Translations under genes and position numbers: made by a program | Notes under the pieces: model-generated | Told to the model about the DNA's origin: nothing | Seen by the model: only the letters and a program-made list of their open reading frames with translations | Databases searched by the model: none | DNA from: an uncultured Collinsella sp. | GTDB lineage: Bacteria; Actinomycetota; Coriobacteriia; Coriobacteriales; Coriobacteriaceae | Reading direction: 5' to 3' | DNA length: 64,000 nt | Assembly (NCBI GenBank): GCA_958443265.1 | Contig: CAUCKA010000003.1 | Location: forward strand, 165,142-229,141 | In this document: piece by piece, positions 24,592-32,259 of the stretch | Numbering within the stretch: the stretch's first letter is position 1 | How the letters are laid out: the number at the start of each line of letters is the position of its first letter

Positions 24592-25320
24592 CTACTTGCA
24601 GAGCGAAAGGGCGGCCTCGTCGGCAACGACAACGCAGTTGGTGTGCAGCTGCAGGATCGAGGCAGGGCACTCGGGGGTAACCGGACCAAAGCACATGTCA
24701 TGCACGGCCTTGGCCTTGGCCTCGCCATTGGCGACGACCAGGATCATGCGGGCATACATGATGGTCTGAGTGCCCATGGTGTAGGCCTGACGAGGCACGT
24801 CGTCGATGCTGTCAAACAGGCGGCTGTTGGCCTGAATAGTGCTCTCGGTAAGGTCGACACAGTGCGTACCCTTGGAGAAGTGATCATCGGGCTCGTTGAA
24901 GCCAATGTGACCGTTGTTACCGATGCCGAGCAGCTGCAGATCAGGGTAACCGGCAGCAGCGACGATCTTGTCATACTCAGAGCAGGCAGCGGCAGCGTCG
25001 GGATTGGAGCCATCGGGCACATGCGTGTTGTTCAGGTCGATGTTAATGTGATCGAAGAAGTTCTCACGCATAAAGTAGTGGTAGCTCTGGGGATCGTCGT
25101 GCGAAAGGCCACGATACTCGTCGAGGTTGTAGGTGCTGACCTCGGCAAAGTCGACGTCACCCTTCTTGTACCAAGCGGCGAGCTGCTTGTAGGCGCCAAT
25201 CGGGGTGGAGCCGGTGGCAAGACCCAGCACGCAATCGGGCTTGAGAATAACCTGGGCCGAGATGATATTGGCGGCCTTGCGGCTCATATCCTCGTAGTCT
25301 TTAGCTTTAATGATCTTCAT
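24592..25320 (-). CDS. nagB: Glucosamine-6-phosphate deaminase
   Basis: This 242-residue enzyme converts glucosamine-6-phosphate to fructose-6-phosphate and ammonia, feeding amino sugars into glycolysis. Family motifs are LGLATGSTPIGAYKQL near the N-terminus, the catalytic STYNLDEYRGL and LLGIGNNGHIGFNEPDD. The ATG at 25320 is the native start, matching MKIIKA of other NagB proteins, with AAAGGA upstream. It neighbours EIIA-Glc and glmM, making a sugar and amino-sugar group. Confidence 0.96.
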   Translation of the reverse strand: MKIIKAKDYEDMSRKAANIISAQVILKPDCVLGLATGSTPIGAYKQLAAWYKKGDVDFAEVSTYNLDEYRGLSHDDPQSYHYFMRENFFDHINIDLNNTHVPDGSNPDAAAACSEYDKIVAAAGYPDLQLLGIGNNGHIGFNEPDDHFSKGTHCVDLTESTIQANSRLFDSIDDVPRQAYTMGTQTIMYARMILVVANGEAKAKAVHDMCFGPVTPECPASILQLHTNCVVVADEAALSLCK

Positions 25321-25517
25321 TACGCGTCCTTTCTCGTACAAGAGAGGCAAGGCTCCCCTTACAAGCACTTGCCCGCGGCCCGCGTCGGCCGCAACCAACG
25401 TGTGCGGCCACCAGGGCGAGGTCGCGTAATGTATGTGTCTCGTGTCTACCCGCGTCGAGGCCCCTGCCCGTCCACGGTGACCCAAAGCTGTTTAGCTTCG
25501 GACAAATCCCATCTTGC

Positions 25518-25552
25518 CACGGAGGGCGCCCTGTTTCAAGGGCGCCCTCCGT
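25518..25552. terminator. Perfect hairpin after the EIIA gene
   Basis: ACGGAGGGCGCCCT / AGGGCGCCCTCCGT is a perfect stem with a short loop. It lies between the stop of the EIIA gene (25593) and the start of nagB. There is no clear T-run, so it may be a processing or weak termination signal. Confidence 0.55.
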
Positions 25553-25592
25553 AAACGTGTTTGAATTGTAGGCTAAAGGCAAAGCGGAGCGA

Positions 25593-26090
25593 CTAGCGTT
25601 CACGCGCGACGATGAGCTGGTCCATCTCCTCGACATGCTCGCCAACGGAGCCTTTGATGCTCGAGAACTCAACGGAGTTGCACACCAAGATGGGAACCGT
25701 CACATCGTAACCCTCGGCAGCAATTGCCTCGCGATCGAACTCGATGAGCACATCGCCCTTATGGACGATGTCACCCACTTGCGCATGTACAGTAAAGTGC
25801 TTGCCCTCGAGCTGAACAGTGTCCAAACCAACGTGGATGAGCACGTCCAAGCCATCGACCGTGTTGAGCGCAACGGCGTGACCCGTGGGAAAAATGGCCT
25901 CGACCTTGGCGTCTGCCGGCGCAATCACACGCGTACCCGTAGGCTGAATGGCAACGCCCTGGCCCAAAAGGCCGGTGGCAAACGTCTGATCGTTTACCTC
26001 GGAGAGCGGAATGACGTCGCCCGAGATGGGAGCATCCAGCGTAAGGACTCGACCACGCATACCAAAAGACCTTAGGACTTTAGTGAACAT
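25593..26090 (-). CDS. crr: PTS glucose-type EIIA component
   Basis: This 165-residue protein is an EIIA-Glc domain, which passes phosphate from HPr to a sugar EIIB and often regulates carbon use. Diagnostic are DVIPLSEVNDQTFA, the PADAKVEAIFPTGHAV stretch and the active-site His in DVLIHVGLDTVQLEG. The start at 26090 (MFTKVL) is chosen from family N-termini. The GAGGGGGAG ribosome site is rather close, so the exact start is uncertain. It is free-standing and must work with an EIIBC encoded elsewhere. Confidence 0.9.
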   Translation of the reverse strand: MFTKVLRSFGMRGRVLTLDAPISGDVIPLSEVNDQTFATGLLGQGVAIQPTGTRVIAPADAKVEAIFPTGHAVALNTVDGLDVLIHVGLDTVQLEGKHFTVHAQVGDIVHKGDVLIEFDREAIAAEGYDVTVPILVCNSVEFSSIKGSVGEHVEEMDQLIVARER

Positions 26091-26161
26091 GCTCCCCCTC
26101 GGACATACCAATCAATCAAAATTGCTTTAACAGTTTACCACTTGGCACCCGTTTTTGACCA

Positions 26162-27499
26162 TTAGGGAAGTTCGCGCTTGACAACCTCGACGATGTCGTC
26201 GACAACGCGCTGGCTGAGCTCGTGCGTCTCCGCCTCGGCCATAACGCGAACCAGCGGCTCGGTACCGCTCGGGCGCACCAAGATGCGGCCGCGACCGTTG
26301 AGCTCCTTCTCGGCGGCAGCGACGGCGTCCCAAATGGGCTGGCAATCGTCCAGGCCGGCCTTGTTGTCCGAATGCACGTTGACGAGCACCTGCGGGTACT
26401 TCTTCATGATGCCGGCAAGGTCGGTGAGGGTGCGGCCGGTGCGCTTGAGCACGGCCAGCAGCTGCAGGGCCGTCACCAAGCCGTCGCCGGTGGTGTTGTG
26501 CTCCAGGAAGATGATGTGGCCGGACTGCTCGCCGCCGATGACGGCACCGTCCTCAAGCATACGCTCAAGAACATAGCGGTCGCCCACGGCGGTCTGGACC
26601 ATCTCGAAGCCCTGCTCCTTCATTGCGATGGAGAAGCCCAGGTTGCACATAACGGTCGAGACGATCTCGGAATTGGCGAGCTTGCCGCGAGCGGCCAGGT
26701 CGGAGCCGCAGATGGCAAGAATGTAGTCGCCATCGATCTCGCTGCCCTCGCTGTCCACGAACAGCACGCGATCGGCGTCGCCGTCGTGGGCCAGGCCGAT
26801 GTCGGCGTGGGTGCGCAGCACGAGCTCGCGCAGGGGCTCAAGGTGCGTAGAGCCGCACTCAACGTTAATGTCGGTGCCGCAGTAATCGGTGTTGATGGCA
26901 TGAACCGTGGCGCCCAGGCGCTGCAGCGCGGCGGGCGTGGTCTGACAGGAAGCACCGTGGCCGCAGTCGACGGCAACAACCAGGCCATCGAGCTTAAGGC
27001 CGTCGAGCGTGCTGATGGCATGATCGACATAGGCCTTGCGGGCATCTTTCATCTTGATGATGTGGCCCACACCGGCGCCAGTCGGCAGTGTGTCGGCAGC
27101 CATGGCCTCCTCGGACATGACCCAGGCGCTGATCTCTTCCTCGACAGCATCGGGAAGCTTCATGCCCTTGCGGCTAAAGAACTTGATGCCGTTGAACTCC
27201 GGCGGATTATGCGAAGCGGAGATGACGATGCCGCCGTCGAGCTCATTTTGAACGGTGAGCAGTGCCACGGCCGGCGTAGGGATAACGCCGCAGCAGTGCG
27301 GACGGCCGCCCTCGGCCATGATACCGGCGGTCAGAGCACTCTCGAGCATGGTGCCCGAAAGACGCGTATCGCGACCGATGCAGATGTCCGGGCCAAGAAA
27401 CTTGGTCGCCGCGCGACCTAGGCGAAACGCGAGGTCGCACGAGAGGTCGGCGTTGGCGACGCCACGGACGCCATCGGTACCGAAGATGTTCTGGGGCAT
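26162..27499 (-). CDS. glmM: Phosphoglucosamine mutase
   Basis: This 445-residue enzyme interconverts glucosamine-6-phosphate and glucosamine-1-phosphate for UDP-GlcNAc and peptidoglycan synthesis. It starts FGTDGVRG, carries the phosphoserine site ISASHNP (Ser96), the Mg-binding DGDADR loop and the sugar-binding GEQSGHIIF. Length is normal. ATG at 27499 has GGAAGGAG upstream. Its product shares glucosamine-6-phosphate with NagB, encoded nearby. Confidence 0.96.
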   Translation of the reverse strand: MPQNIFGTDGVRGVANADLSCDLAFRLGRAATKFLGPDICIGRDTRLSGTMLESALTAGIMAEGGRPHCCGVIPTPAVALLTVQNELDGGIVISASHNPPEFNGIKFFSRKGMKLPDAVEEEISAWVMSEEAMAADTLPTGAGVGHIIKMKDARKAYVDHAISTLDGLKLDGLVVAVDCGHGASCQTTPAALQRLGATVHAINTDYCGTDINVECGSTHLEPLRELVLRTHADIGLAHDGDADRVLFVDSEGSEIDGDYILAICGSDLAARGKLANSEIVSTVMCNLGFSIAMKEQGFEMVQTAVGDRYVLERMLEDGAVIGGEQSGHIIFLEHNTTGDGLVTALQLLAVLKRTGRTLTDLAGIMKKYPQVLVNVHSDNKAGLDDCQPIWDAVAAAEKELNGRGRILVRPSGTEPLVRVMAEAETHELSQRVVDDIVEVVKRELP

Positions 27500-27552
27500 A
27501 GGATCGCTCCTTCCCAAGTGGGCAAAACGAAGCCGCCCACCCTAGTCGAAAA

Positions 27553-27592
27553 GAAAAGCGGGACCCACCGAGCAGTCGGTAGGCCCCGCTTG
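27553..27592 (-). terminator. Terminator of rplM-rpsI
   Basis: AAGCGGGGCCTACCGA / TCGGTGGGTCCCGCTT stem with TTTTCTTTTC following on the minus strand. Confidence 0.9.
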
Positions 27593-27621
27593 TACATTGT
27601 ATCTCGTAAGGAGATAAAACC

Positions 27622-28017
<396 letters not shown>

Positions 28018-28019
28018 CT

Positions 28020-28463
28020 TTAAGCCTCCAGCTCAATCTTCGTGGGGTTCTGGGCAGCGTGCGGATGCTCGGCACCAGCGTAGACCTTAAGCTTGGTCAT
28101 CTGGGCACGGCCGAGGGTGGTCTTGGGCAGCATGCCGCGAACGGCGCGCTCGATGACCTTCTCCGGGTGCTTCTCCATAGCCTGGCGGAAGCTCTCAGCC
28201 TTGAGGCCGCCGTTGTAGCCGCTGTGGCGATAATAGGTCTTCGTGTCGGCCTTGTTACCGGTAAGCTGGACCTTATCGGCGTTGATGACGACAACGAAGT
28301 CGCCGCAGTCGCTGTTGGGCGTGAACTGGGGCTTGTTCTTACCGCGCAGGATCATTGCGATCTGGGTGGCAAGACGGCCCAGGACAGCACCATCGGCGTC
28401 GACGAGAACCCAGTTGCGCTGGACCTCGCCCTGCTTGGCGTAGTGAGTCGATTTCGAAATCAC
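28020..28463 (-). CDS. rplM: 50S ribosomal protein L13
   Basis: This 147-residue L13 starts at a GTG at 28463, preceded by GGAGGAG. Typical segments are WVLVDADGAVLGRLATQIA, GDFVVVINADKVQLTG, YYRHSGYNGGLK and MLPKTTLGRAQM. It is the first gene of the rplM-rpsI operon. The 28464-28657 gap upstream should contain the operon promoter, but no clear consensus was picked out. Confidence 0.98.
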   Translation of the reverse strand: MISKSTHYAKQGEVQRNWVLVDADGAVLGRLATQIAMILRGKNKPQFTPNSDCGDFVVVINADKVQLTGNKADTKTYYRHSGYNGGLKAESFRQAMEKHPEKVIERAVRGMLPKTTLGRAQMTKLKVYAGAEHPHAAQNPTKIELEA

Positions 28464-28657
28464 TTAGACTCCTCCATGTACAGTACGTGTTGTTACAGAG
28501 ATTCACGGGGCTCTGCAAGTAACCCGTCCATATTACCCCGCTCGCCGTACGAGTCAACAGGTATTTTGGCTCCGACCAGAGTTTCTGCACATGTCATCCA
28601 CGAGCCGTGATTTTTCCAACTCTTTAGCTGTTGTCATTTTTTGAGGGTTCGCCGTCG

Positions 28658-29536
28658 CTAGCGCTCAACGAACTCTTGGATTTCCGCGAGCAGGCGCTTT
28701 GCCTCCTGACGGCCCTGGATATACAGGTCCAAAAGCTTTGCCGGATCGTGCTCGACATGGCCGACCTCGACCGGCTTTTGCGGAGCGATGACCAGCGCGC
28801 GGCCCTCGCGCTCATACTTCCACAGGTGCATGCGCTGGAGGTTATAGCGGTCGTGGCGCGTCTCGATAGCCTCGAGCAGGTAGGGGTAGTCGGCATAGCG
28901 GGCGCGCGCGGCAGGCATAAACTCGTAGGGCTTTTTCTCGTACGAGCGGTCCTGGGTGACGATGACGACCGCACGGTCGAAGCCCGCCTCCTCGAGCACA
29001 TGCTCGATAGGAACCGAATCGGCCACGCCGCCGTCGACGTATTTGTGCCCGTCGATCTCGACCGGCGGCGTCACCAGCGGCAGCGAGGTGGAGGCGCGCA
29101 CAGCATCGAGGTCGAGCACGGCGCTTTTGACCGGCAGGTAGGCAGCGGTTCCAAACAGCATGTCCGTCGCGACGGCGTACATCTCGATGGGGCTCGCGTC
29201 GAACGCCTCGTTGTCAAAGGGATCCAGGCGGTCCTGGATATCGTTGAAGATAAAGTCGTAACCCACGATGGAGCCCGTGGATGCGAAGGATGCGGCACCC
29301 ATGTAGCGGTTGTCATTGCAGAAGGTCAGGTTGATGCGATTGACGCGACCGATCTGGTGTGACTTGTAGTTGACGCCGTTGAGCGCACCGGCCGATACGC
29401 CATATACCGCCGGAATTTCGACACCGGCCTCCATGAGAACGTCGAGCACGCCGGCGGTAAACTGCCCACGAAAACTGCCACCCTCCAAGACGAGCGCGAC
29501 CTTGCCGGCGTTCTTTGCCTTATCTTCTGCAGTCAT
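28658..29536 (-). CDS. Patatin-like phospholipase family protein
   Basis: This 292-residue cytosolic hydrolase is of the RssA/YjjU type. It shows the oxyanion-hole motif LVLEGGSFRGQFTAG, the nucleophile elbow GVSAGAL (catalytic Ser) and the dyad Asp in DGGVADSVP. It is predicted to hydrolyse acyl esters, though the lipid is not known. The start has a perfect AGGAGG. A 62-bp tandem repeat lies upstream. Confidence 0.9.
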   Translation of the reverse strand: MTAEDKAKNAGKVALVLEGGSFRGQFTAGVLDVLMEAGVEIPAVYGVSAGALNGVNYKSHQIGRVNRINLTFCNDNRYMGAASFASTGSIVGYDFIFNDIQDRLDPFDNEAFDASPIEMYAVATDMLFGTAAYLPVKSAVLDLDAVRASTSLPLVTPPVEIDGHKYVDGGVADSVPIEHVLEEAGFDRAVVIVTQDRSYEKKPYEFMPAARARYADYPYLLEAIETRHDRYNLQRMHLWKYEREGRALVIAPQKPVEVGHVEHDPAKLLDLYIQGRQEAKRLLAEIQEFVER

Positions 29537-29625
29537 ATTGACCTCCTGCGATTGCGTTTTGACTTTCTTCTACCCAGTTTTGGGATGGAGGGCGCATGGG
29601 TTTTGGAGTTGAGGGGGCGGCTGGC

Positions 29626-29840
29626 GGAAAGCACGTCCCGTTCTGAGGGGCGATTCCGGGATGCGCTTTCCGCCTGGGTTGCCATGGGGAAAGCATGTCC
29701 CACTCTACGGCTCGATTCCGGGTCGCAGCTTCCACTTGAGGCGTCATCCGGAAAATGTATCCCATTCCGAGCTTAGATTCCGGGATGCGGTTTCCGCCTG
29801 GGCAGTCATTGGGAAAACGCGTCCCACTCTGCGTCACTGA
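29626..29840. repeat. 62-bp tandem repeat, about 3.5 copies
   Basis: Units start at 29626, 29688, 29750 and 29812, exactly 62 bases apart. Each opens with GGAAA and carries GTCCCATTCTGCG-like and GATTCCGGGATGC-like phrases with scattered substitutions. The last copy is cut off after about 29 bases. It sits between the patatin gene and the ssrA-linked module. No reading frame is conserved across units, so it is non-coding. Confidence 0.8.
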
Positions 29841-29850
29841 GGCGTTTTCT

Positions 29851-30103
29851 TTACGCCCGCGCCCTGCATAGAGTTCGATTCTCCGCGGTACGGGGGATCC
29901 GTTGATGCTGGGCGAGGCCAGCTGAAATTCGATAAACATCGCATCTATATTGGGCTGAGGCTTTGCGCGAAGAATCCGCGTATTTGCTTCGCAAATACGC
30001 ACCGGCTTCGGCCGGCTGCCGCCGCCCTCGCCCGCGGGCTACAAACGCTTCGCGTTTGCTTAACGCCCGCGCCCTGCACAGAGTTCGATTCTCCGCGGTA
30101 CGG
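29851..30103. repeat. Direct-repeat module behind ssrA carrying inverted T-arm copies
   Basis: A 43-bp sequence occurs at 29851-29893 and 30061-30103 with two mismatches. It contains GCCCTGC, then GAGTTCGATTCTCCGCG, the T-arm of the adjacent tmRNA, but on the opposite strand. Between the copies are stem-loops (GCGTATTTGCTTCGCAAATACGC at about 29978-30000 and CAAACGCTTCGCGTTTG at about 30040). The arrangement mirrors the module behind tRNA-Glu. Confidence 0.75.
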
Positions 30104-30118
30104 ACTAGAAATAAAAAG

Positions 30119-30148
30119 ACAGGTAGATACGAATATCTACCTGCCTGT
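30119..30148 (-). terminator. Terminator of ssrA
   Basis: ACAGGTAGATA / TATCTACCTG stem immediately after the tmRNA 3' end, followed on the minus strand by TTTTTATTTC. Confidence 0.88.
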
Positions 30149-30154
30149 TACTTA

Positions 30155-30518
30155 TGGTGGAGGCGCGGAGAATCGAACTCCGGTCCACGAAAGCCCCTTG
30201 ATTGGCATCTCCAAGCTCAGTCGCTGGTTTAGTCTCGGACGCCTTGCGCGCAGCGACACGCTCGCGACGTCCTAACCGGTTCGGTCTTAGCCCGCGCCAT
30301 ACCGATTACGTGCGCAGGAGCATTCCCCTAAGATGACGTCGCGCCGGTGTCGGGGAAATCACCGGGTTGACGCGCCGCTATAAATTAAGCAGCGAGAGCC
30401 ATAGGCTCAAAAGAAGAGTTGTTGTCAATTCAATTTGACGGTACCCCTGTTTAACGAGGCGAGGAGACCTCGGCTTGCTTCCTCTCTCAGAGCTATCGTG
30501 TCGAAACCAGTCGCCCCC
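30155..30518 (-). ncRNA. ssrA: Transfer-messenger RNA
   Basis: The 364-base one-piece tmRNA frees stalled ribosomes and tags their products. The 5' end GGGGGCGACTGGTTTCGACA pairs with the 3' CGCCTCC before CCA, and the T-arm is GGAGTTCGATTCTCC. The tag frame, read to its TAA, gives DNNSSFEPMALAA if the resume codon is GAC. Only the last four residues match the common ALAA ending. The exact resume codon is inferred. Confidence 0.95.
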
Positions 30519-30757
30519 GAATGTCGGGAAAGTCTGGATGGTATCGGGCCTGCAAACACCCGATAACCGTCGACTTTTCAAGGAACATACGGGGCGAGCC
30601 CCGCTTGTGGAGTGTTATCTTACCACGTTCTGAAAGCGGACAGCTGTTCTATGCACGAGCTGTGAAGACCCCAATGTGCGCCGCACTTCGCACTTTTGTT
30701 ACCGATCGCGTCACGTATATTTTCGCCAAGCAAAATTGACCCGTCGAAAGGACCGTT

Positions 30758-31192
30758 ATGGATACCAAGCAGCAACTCGTCGATGCCCTCGCAGGCCTGG
30801 GCTCAACCATTACCGAAGCTATGGATGTCATCGAGGGCTTTGTCCCCTGCGGACATCCCGCCCTCACGGTATCGAACGCACTCGTCGCGCTGGACGTTGA
30901 CGATGATGCAGCTCTCGCCCAGCAGCTTGAGACCGTCGAGGGCTTTATCGACCACGTGAGTGAGAACCGCGGCGTGGCCGCCTACCACGGTATCGAGCTC
31001 GAGCTCGCGGGTCCCAAAGCCGATCTGCTCGCAGCAATCCGCGAGGTAGGCGCCCTCATGCAGACCGCAGGCGTCAAGAACACCCAGGTCAACGAGTGGG
31101 TCTACCGCAGTCTGGCAGCACTCGACAGCTCCGACGAAAAGGCAGCCGAGCAGCTCGCAGAAAGTCCCGCCATTAAGGCCGAGCTTTTGTAA
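30758..31192 (+). CDS. Small helical protein of unknown function
   Basis: This 144-residue acidic protein, predicted mostly helical, has no signal peptide or membrane segment. CGAAAGGA precedes the ATG, and codon use matches the neighbourhood, so it looks real. Cys-containing VPCGHPALTVSNAL and the pattern of Ala/Leu helices give no recognisable family. It lies between ssrA (divergent) and a convergent toxin-antitoxin pair. Confidence 0.75.
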   Translation: MDTKQQLVDALAGLGSTITEAMDVIEGFVPCGHPALTVSNALVALDVDDDAALAQQLETVEGFIDHVSENRGVAAYHGIELELAGPKADLLAAIREVGALMQTAGVKNTQVNEWVYRSLAALDSSDEKAAEQLAESPAIKAELL

Positions 31193-31250
31193 ATAGCAGA
31201 CGCGGGCCCCTTGGCGCATCGTCGTCCAAGAGGCCCGCAAACAGTTCGCG

Positions 31251-31766
31251 TCAACCGATTGCCGCGCCGCCGCGTTCGGCCAAGGCAAGAATCGGCATCA
31301 TTTGACAAGGTGTCTTTGCTGCAAGATCGGCATGTTCGAGCAGCTTGCGATCGTTGGTCACCAAGTAATCGACCTGCGCGCGCTTGCACGCGGCGAGCAC
31401 CAAGTTGTCCTCGTAATCGCGATGGAGTGCTAAGAATTTGTCGGCCAGCCAAAGGTCCGACGCATCCGCACCCACGGCCGTGGCGTTTTCGGTCATGTTC
31501 CGAACAAACGCCAACGCCGCATCGCCAATTGCACGGGCAGATGCCTCGTCGAGCGCTCCCCCGCTGGCAAGAACGCTACGCTTCAGTTCGTGCTGGACAA
31601 CGTACAGCACGTCCTTGGCGATATGCACCGGAAAGAACAGCAACGCCCCCATCTCCGTCGCCTGCCCAATAAACGCACGCGCGGCAATCGACTCGGCATG
31701 GTCGACGCAAAACGAATCAACCCATACGTTGGCGTCCACCATGATCTTGAGAGGCGCCCCACTCAC
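31251..31766 (-). CDS. PIN-domain ribonuclease, putative toxin
   Basis: This 171-residue PIN-domain protein has acidic residues for Mg binding in IMVDANVWVDSF near the N-terminus and in VDYLVTNDRKLL near the C-terminus, with DNLVLAACK between. Such proteins cut RNA as VapC-type toxins. The start overlaps the stop of the ribbon-helix-helix gene upstream by ATGA, so the two form a coupled toxin-antitoxin operon. The target RNA is unknown. Confidence 0.82.
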   Translation of the reverse strand: MSGAPLKIMVDANVWVDSFCVDHAESIAARAFIGQATEMGALLFFPVHIAKDVLYVVQHELKRSVLASGGALDEASARAIGDAALAFVRNMTENATAVGADASDLWLADKFLALHRDYEDNLVLAACKRAQVDYLVTNDRKLLEHADLAAKTPCQMMPILALAERGGAAIG

Positions 31767-32098
31767 AGGATCATCCCCTTTTGGCGATAATGCTCATCCA
31801 TGGCGTCGGAATAGATTGCGTCCCAATCGCGATCGTCGGATACGGGCGACGTAGCGATGCCCAAATCTGCATAAAGCCGGTCTGCCGCTGCCCACGACGC
31901 GGCGAACGGTATATCGGGCGCGACGGTCTGCCGCCGGCCGTCGACGGCCGCAAGCACTTCCTCGCACTGCCCGCCACCCTGCGCGACCTTGGCCACCACC
32001 TTTTTGATGAGCTCGGGCAGTGACCCGCCCGAAAGCCGCAGCGCCTCCTCGGCACGGTTCTTGACCTGGCGATCTACGCGAACGTTCACCTGCGCCAT
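31763..32098 (-). CDS. RelB/DinJ-like antitoxin
   Basis: This 111-residue protein begins MAQVNVRVDRQVKNRAEEAL, the ribbon-helix-helix DNA-binding fold of RelB/DinJ antitoxins, with SLPELIKKVV completing the fold. The acidic C-terminal half (PVSDDRDWDAIYSDAMDEHYR) would wrap the toxin. A GTG at 32116 with GGGAG upstream is an alternative start. RelB/DinJ antitoxins usually pair with RelE/YafQ toxins, but here the partner is a PIN protein. Confidence 0.78.
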   Translation of the reverse strand: MAQVNVRVDRQVKNRAEEALRLSGGSLPELIKKVVAKVAQGGGQCEEVLAAVDGRRQTVAPDIPFAASWAAADRLYADLGIATSPVSDDRDWDAIYSDAMDEHYRQKGMIL

Positions 32099-32259
32099 GC
32101 CACTAACAGCACCCACGTCGATCCCGCTCCCTTCAATTGCTAGCCATGCTAGCACCACAATATAAAGAAGCTAGCACATGGTCAAATGCAAAAGACCTGC
32201 GCTCGGACGACACCAATGCCGTCTGGGCGCAGGCCAAATAACGTGGGCGAACACATCTG

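Noticed and set aside
29626..29840. Possible CRISPR array
   Set aside because: The repeats are contiguous 62-bp units with no constant-repeat/unique-spacer pattern, and no cas genes are present.
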